DNA of 15,489 nt from assembly GCA_035762345.1 (NCBI GenBank), contig DASTPE010000060.1, positions 1 to 15,489 of the forward strand, read 5' to 3'. How positions within the stretch are numbered: the stretch's first letter is position 1; every line of letters starts with the position of its first letter. The notes under the pieces are model-generated. The model ran no database searches. It saw only the letters and a program-made list of their open reading frames with translations, and was not told the origin of the DNA. The stretch comes from SCGC-AG-212-J23 sp035762345. Lineage in GTDB: Bacteria; Pseudomonadota; Gammaproteobacteria; Burkholderiales; SG8-39. Shown in pieces: positions 13,955 through 15,489 of the stretch. A program made the translations under genes and the position numbers.

Positions 13955-15370
13955 ATGGCGATGACGCCCGATGATGTATTGAAGTTGATCAAGGACAAGG
14001 AGGTGAAGTTCGTCGACCTCCGCTTCACCGATACCCGCGGCAAGGAGCAGCACGTCGGCGTCCCCGTCAAGTACTTCACCAAGGACAAGTTCGAGTCCGG
14101 CCATGCCTTCGACGGCTCTTCGATCGCCGGCTGGAAAGGCATCCAGGCCTCCGACATGCTGCTCATGCCCGACCCCTCTAGCGCGCGCATGGACCCGTTC
14201 ACCGACGAGCCGGTGCTCAACATCACCTGCGATGTGTACGAGCCCATGGACGGCAAGCCTTACGACCGCGACCCGCGCTCGATTGCGAAGAAGGCCGAGG
14301 CCTATCTCAAGCAGACCGGCCTTGGTGACGTGGCCTACTTCGGTCCGGAGCCCGAGTTCTTCATCTTCGACGGCGTTACCTGGAACATCGACATGTCGGG
14401 TTGTTTCGTGAAGATCAAATCCGAGGAGGCGCCTTGGTCCTCCGGCATCGAGTACGAGTCGGGCAACATGGGACACCGCGCTCCGGTGAAAGGCGGCTAC
14501 TTTCCGGTGCCGCCGACCGACACCCTCGCCGACATCCGAAACGCGATGGTGCTCGCGCTCGAGCAGCAAGGCGTGGAGTGCGAGGTACACCATCACGAAG
14601 TCGGCGCAATGGGCCAGAACGAGATCGGCACGCGCTTCGCGCCGCTCGTACAGCGCGCCGACTGGATGCAGATCCTGAAGTACACGGTGTGGAACACGGC
14701 CGCGTCCTACGGCAAGACGGCGACCTTCATGCCCAAGCCCGTGGTCGGCGACAACGGCTCGGGCATGCACTGCCACCAGTCGATCTGGAAGGGTGGCAAG
14801 AACCTCTTCGCGGGCAACGGCTACGCGGGCCTCTCTGACTTCGCGCTGTATTACATCGGCGGAATCATCAAGCACGCGAAGTCGCTCAACGCGATCACCA
14901 ACCCGGGCACCAACTCGTACAAGCGCCTGGTGCCGGGGTTTGAGGCACCGATCAATCTCGCCTACTCGGCGCGCAACCGCTCCGCCGCCTGCCGAATCCC
15001 GTACGTGTCGAGCCCCAACGGACGCCGCGTGGAGGTGCGTTTCCCCGATCCGACCACGAACCCGTATCTGGCGTTCTCCGCAATGCTCATGGCGGGGCTG
15101 GACGGGGTGCAGAACAAGATCCATCCCGGCGAACCGATCGACAAGGACATGTATCACCTGCCGCCGGAAGAAGCGGCGAAGGTGCCGCAGGTGTGCTCGT
15201 CGCTCGACGAGGCCTGCGCGGCTCTCGAGAAGGATCACGCCTTCCTCACCAAGGGCGGCGTGTTCGACGAGGACTTCATCGAGTCGTACATCGCGCTCAA
15301 GATGGACGAGGTCACGCGCTTCCGCATGACCACGCACCCGGTCGAGTTCGACATGTACTACAGCCTGTGA
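13955..15370 (+). CDS. glnA: Glutamine synthetase type I
   Basis: A 471-aa GSI-beta type enzyme making glutamine from glutamate, ammonia and ATP; active as a cytoplasmic dodecamer. FDGSSIAGW is at 52-60, GPEPEFF near 130-136, HHHEVGAMGQNEIGTRF near 212-228, NGSGMHCHQS near 267-276, NRSA at 341-344 and RRVEVRFPDP near 357-366. The adenylylation Tyr is about residue 400 (DMYHLPPEE), so activity should be controlled by GlnE. The ATG at 13955 is chosen because MTPDDVLKLIKDKEV is the family N-terminus, GGGAGA (13941-13946) is 8 nt upstream, and the sigma-54 promoter precedes it; a longer frame from 13847 would start before the promoter. It ends before a strong terminator, so it is probably mainly monocistronic. 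Certain. Confidence 0.98.
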   Translation: MAMTPDDVLKLIKDKEVKFVDLRFTDTRGKEQHVGVPVKYFTKDKFESGHAFDGSSIAGWKGIQASDMLLMPDPSSARMDPFTDEPVLNITCDVYEPMDGKPYDRDPRSIAKKAEAYLKQTGLGDVAYFGPEPEFFIFDGVTWNIDMSGCFVKIKSEEAPWSSGIEYESGNMGHRAPVKGGYFPVPPTDTLADIRNAMVLALEQQGVECEVHHHEVGAMGQNEIGTRFAPLVQRADWMQILKYTVWNTAASYGKTATFMPKPVVGDNGSGMHCHQSIWKGGKNLFAGNGYAGLSDFALYYIGGIIKHAKSLNAITNPGTNSYKRLVPGFEAPINLAYSARNRSAACRIPYVSSPNGRRVEVRFPDPTTNPYLAFSAMLMAGLDGVQNKIHPGEPIDKDMYHLPPEEAAKVPQVCSSLDEACAALEKDHAFLTKGGVFDEDFIESYIALKMDEVTRFRMTTHPVEFDMYYSL

Positions 15371-15418
15371 TGCACCGACCGGCCCGGTTGCCGCGCGCAA
15401 CCGTGCGCCGACCGTGTC

Positions 15419-15448
15419 AAAGGGACGACCCCCGGGTCGTCCCTTTTT
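15419..15448 (+). terminator. Rho-independent terminator after glnA
   Basis: GGGACGACC (15422-15430) and GGTCGTCCC (15435-15443) form a perfect 9-bp stem with a 4-nt loop. It extends by three A-T pairs, and the downstream arm runs into TTTTT (15444-15448). It lies about 50 bp after the glnA stop. Confidence 0.92.
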
Positions 15449-15489
15449 CGTTCCGTGTCGCCGGTTTGCGACAATGCCGCGTTGGAGAT

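Noticed and set aside
15456..15473. Small hairpin TGTCGC-N6-GCGACA after the glnA terminator
   Set aside because: Only 6 bp of stem, no T-run, and too close to the window edge to judge; may belong to the control region of the next gene.

Overview
The window looks like a chromosomal segment of a betaproteobacterium. Coding density and GC content are high, genes are packed into operons with ATGA overlaps, glnA carries a sigma-54 type promoter beside a rhodanese gene, and CRP/FNR-type sites lie upstream of catabolic genes. No rRNA or other phylogenetic marker is present beyond glnA, so the assignment is an inference.

Left part (1-5508): a tightly coupled minus-strand operon reads ubiX-like flavin prenyltransferase, UbiD-family decarboxylase, then two class III (CaiB/BaiF) CoA-transferases, the last cut by the window edge. 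A small PNPOx-like flavoprotein gene is divergent from ubiX, followed by a second, canonical UbiD decarboxylase on the minus strand. The set UbiX + UbiD + two class III CoA-transferases matches the gene content described for anaerobic phthalate activation and decarboxylation (succinyl-CoA:phthalate CoA-transferase plus phthaloyl-CoA decarboxylase). The substrate here cannot be proven from sequence. The first CoA-transferase appears to lack the catalytic Asp, as expected for the helper subunit of a heteromeric enzyme.

Middle part (5543-11776): a double-cupin gene diverges from the second UbiD, with a CRP/FNR-like box between them. A small four-cysteine membrane protein (DUF6455-like) is divergent from a branched-chain-amino-acid-type (LIV) ABC transporter, again with a box of identical half-sites between them. 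The transporter's ATPases (livG, livF) and permeases (livH, livM) look intact, but its substrate-binding protein gene lacks its 5' part, including the signal peptide, and carries a one-base frameshift. The operon ends with a secreted His-rich protein that has its own symmetric box. I read the region as an oxygen- or redox-regulated uptake and decarboxylation module for an aromatic or other unsaturated carboxylic acid.

Right part (11777-15489): an IS110-family element of the IS1111 type, about 1.5 kb with the transposase on the minus strand, has inserted into one arm of a palindromic repeat between the convergent His-rich and rhodanese genes. Removing the element restores a 71-bp palindrome with perfectly matching 25-bp arms. 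The long non-coding right end of the IS contains two 9-nt matches, one to the target flank and one to the IS end plus core, as expected for a guide (seek/bridge) RNA. Beyond it lie a rhodanese gene, glnA with a GG-N10-GC promoter, and a strong intrinsic terminator.
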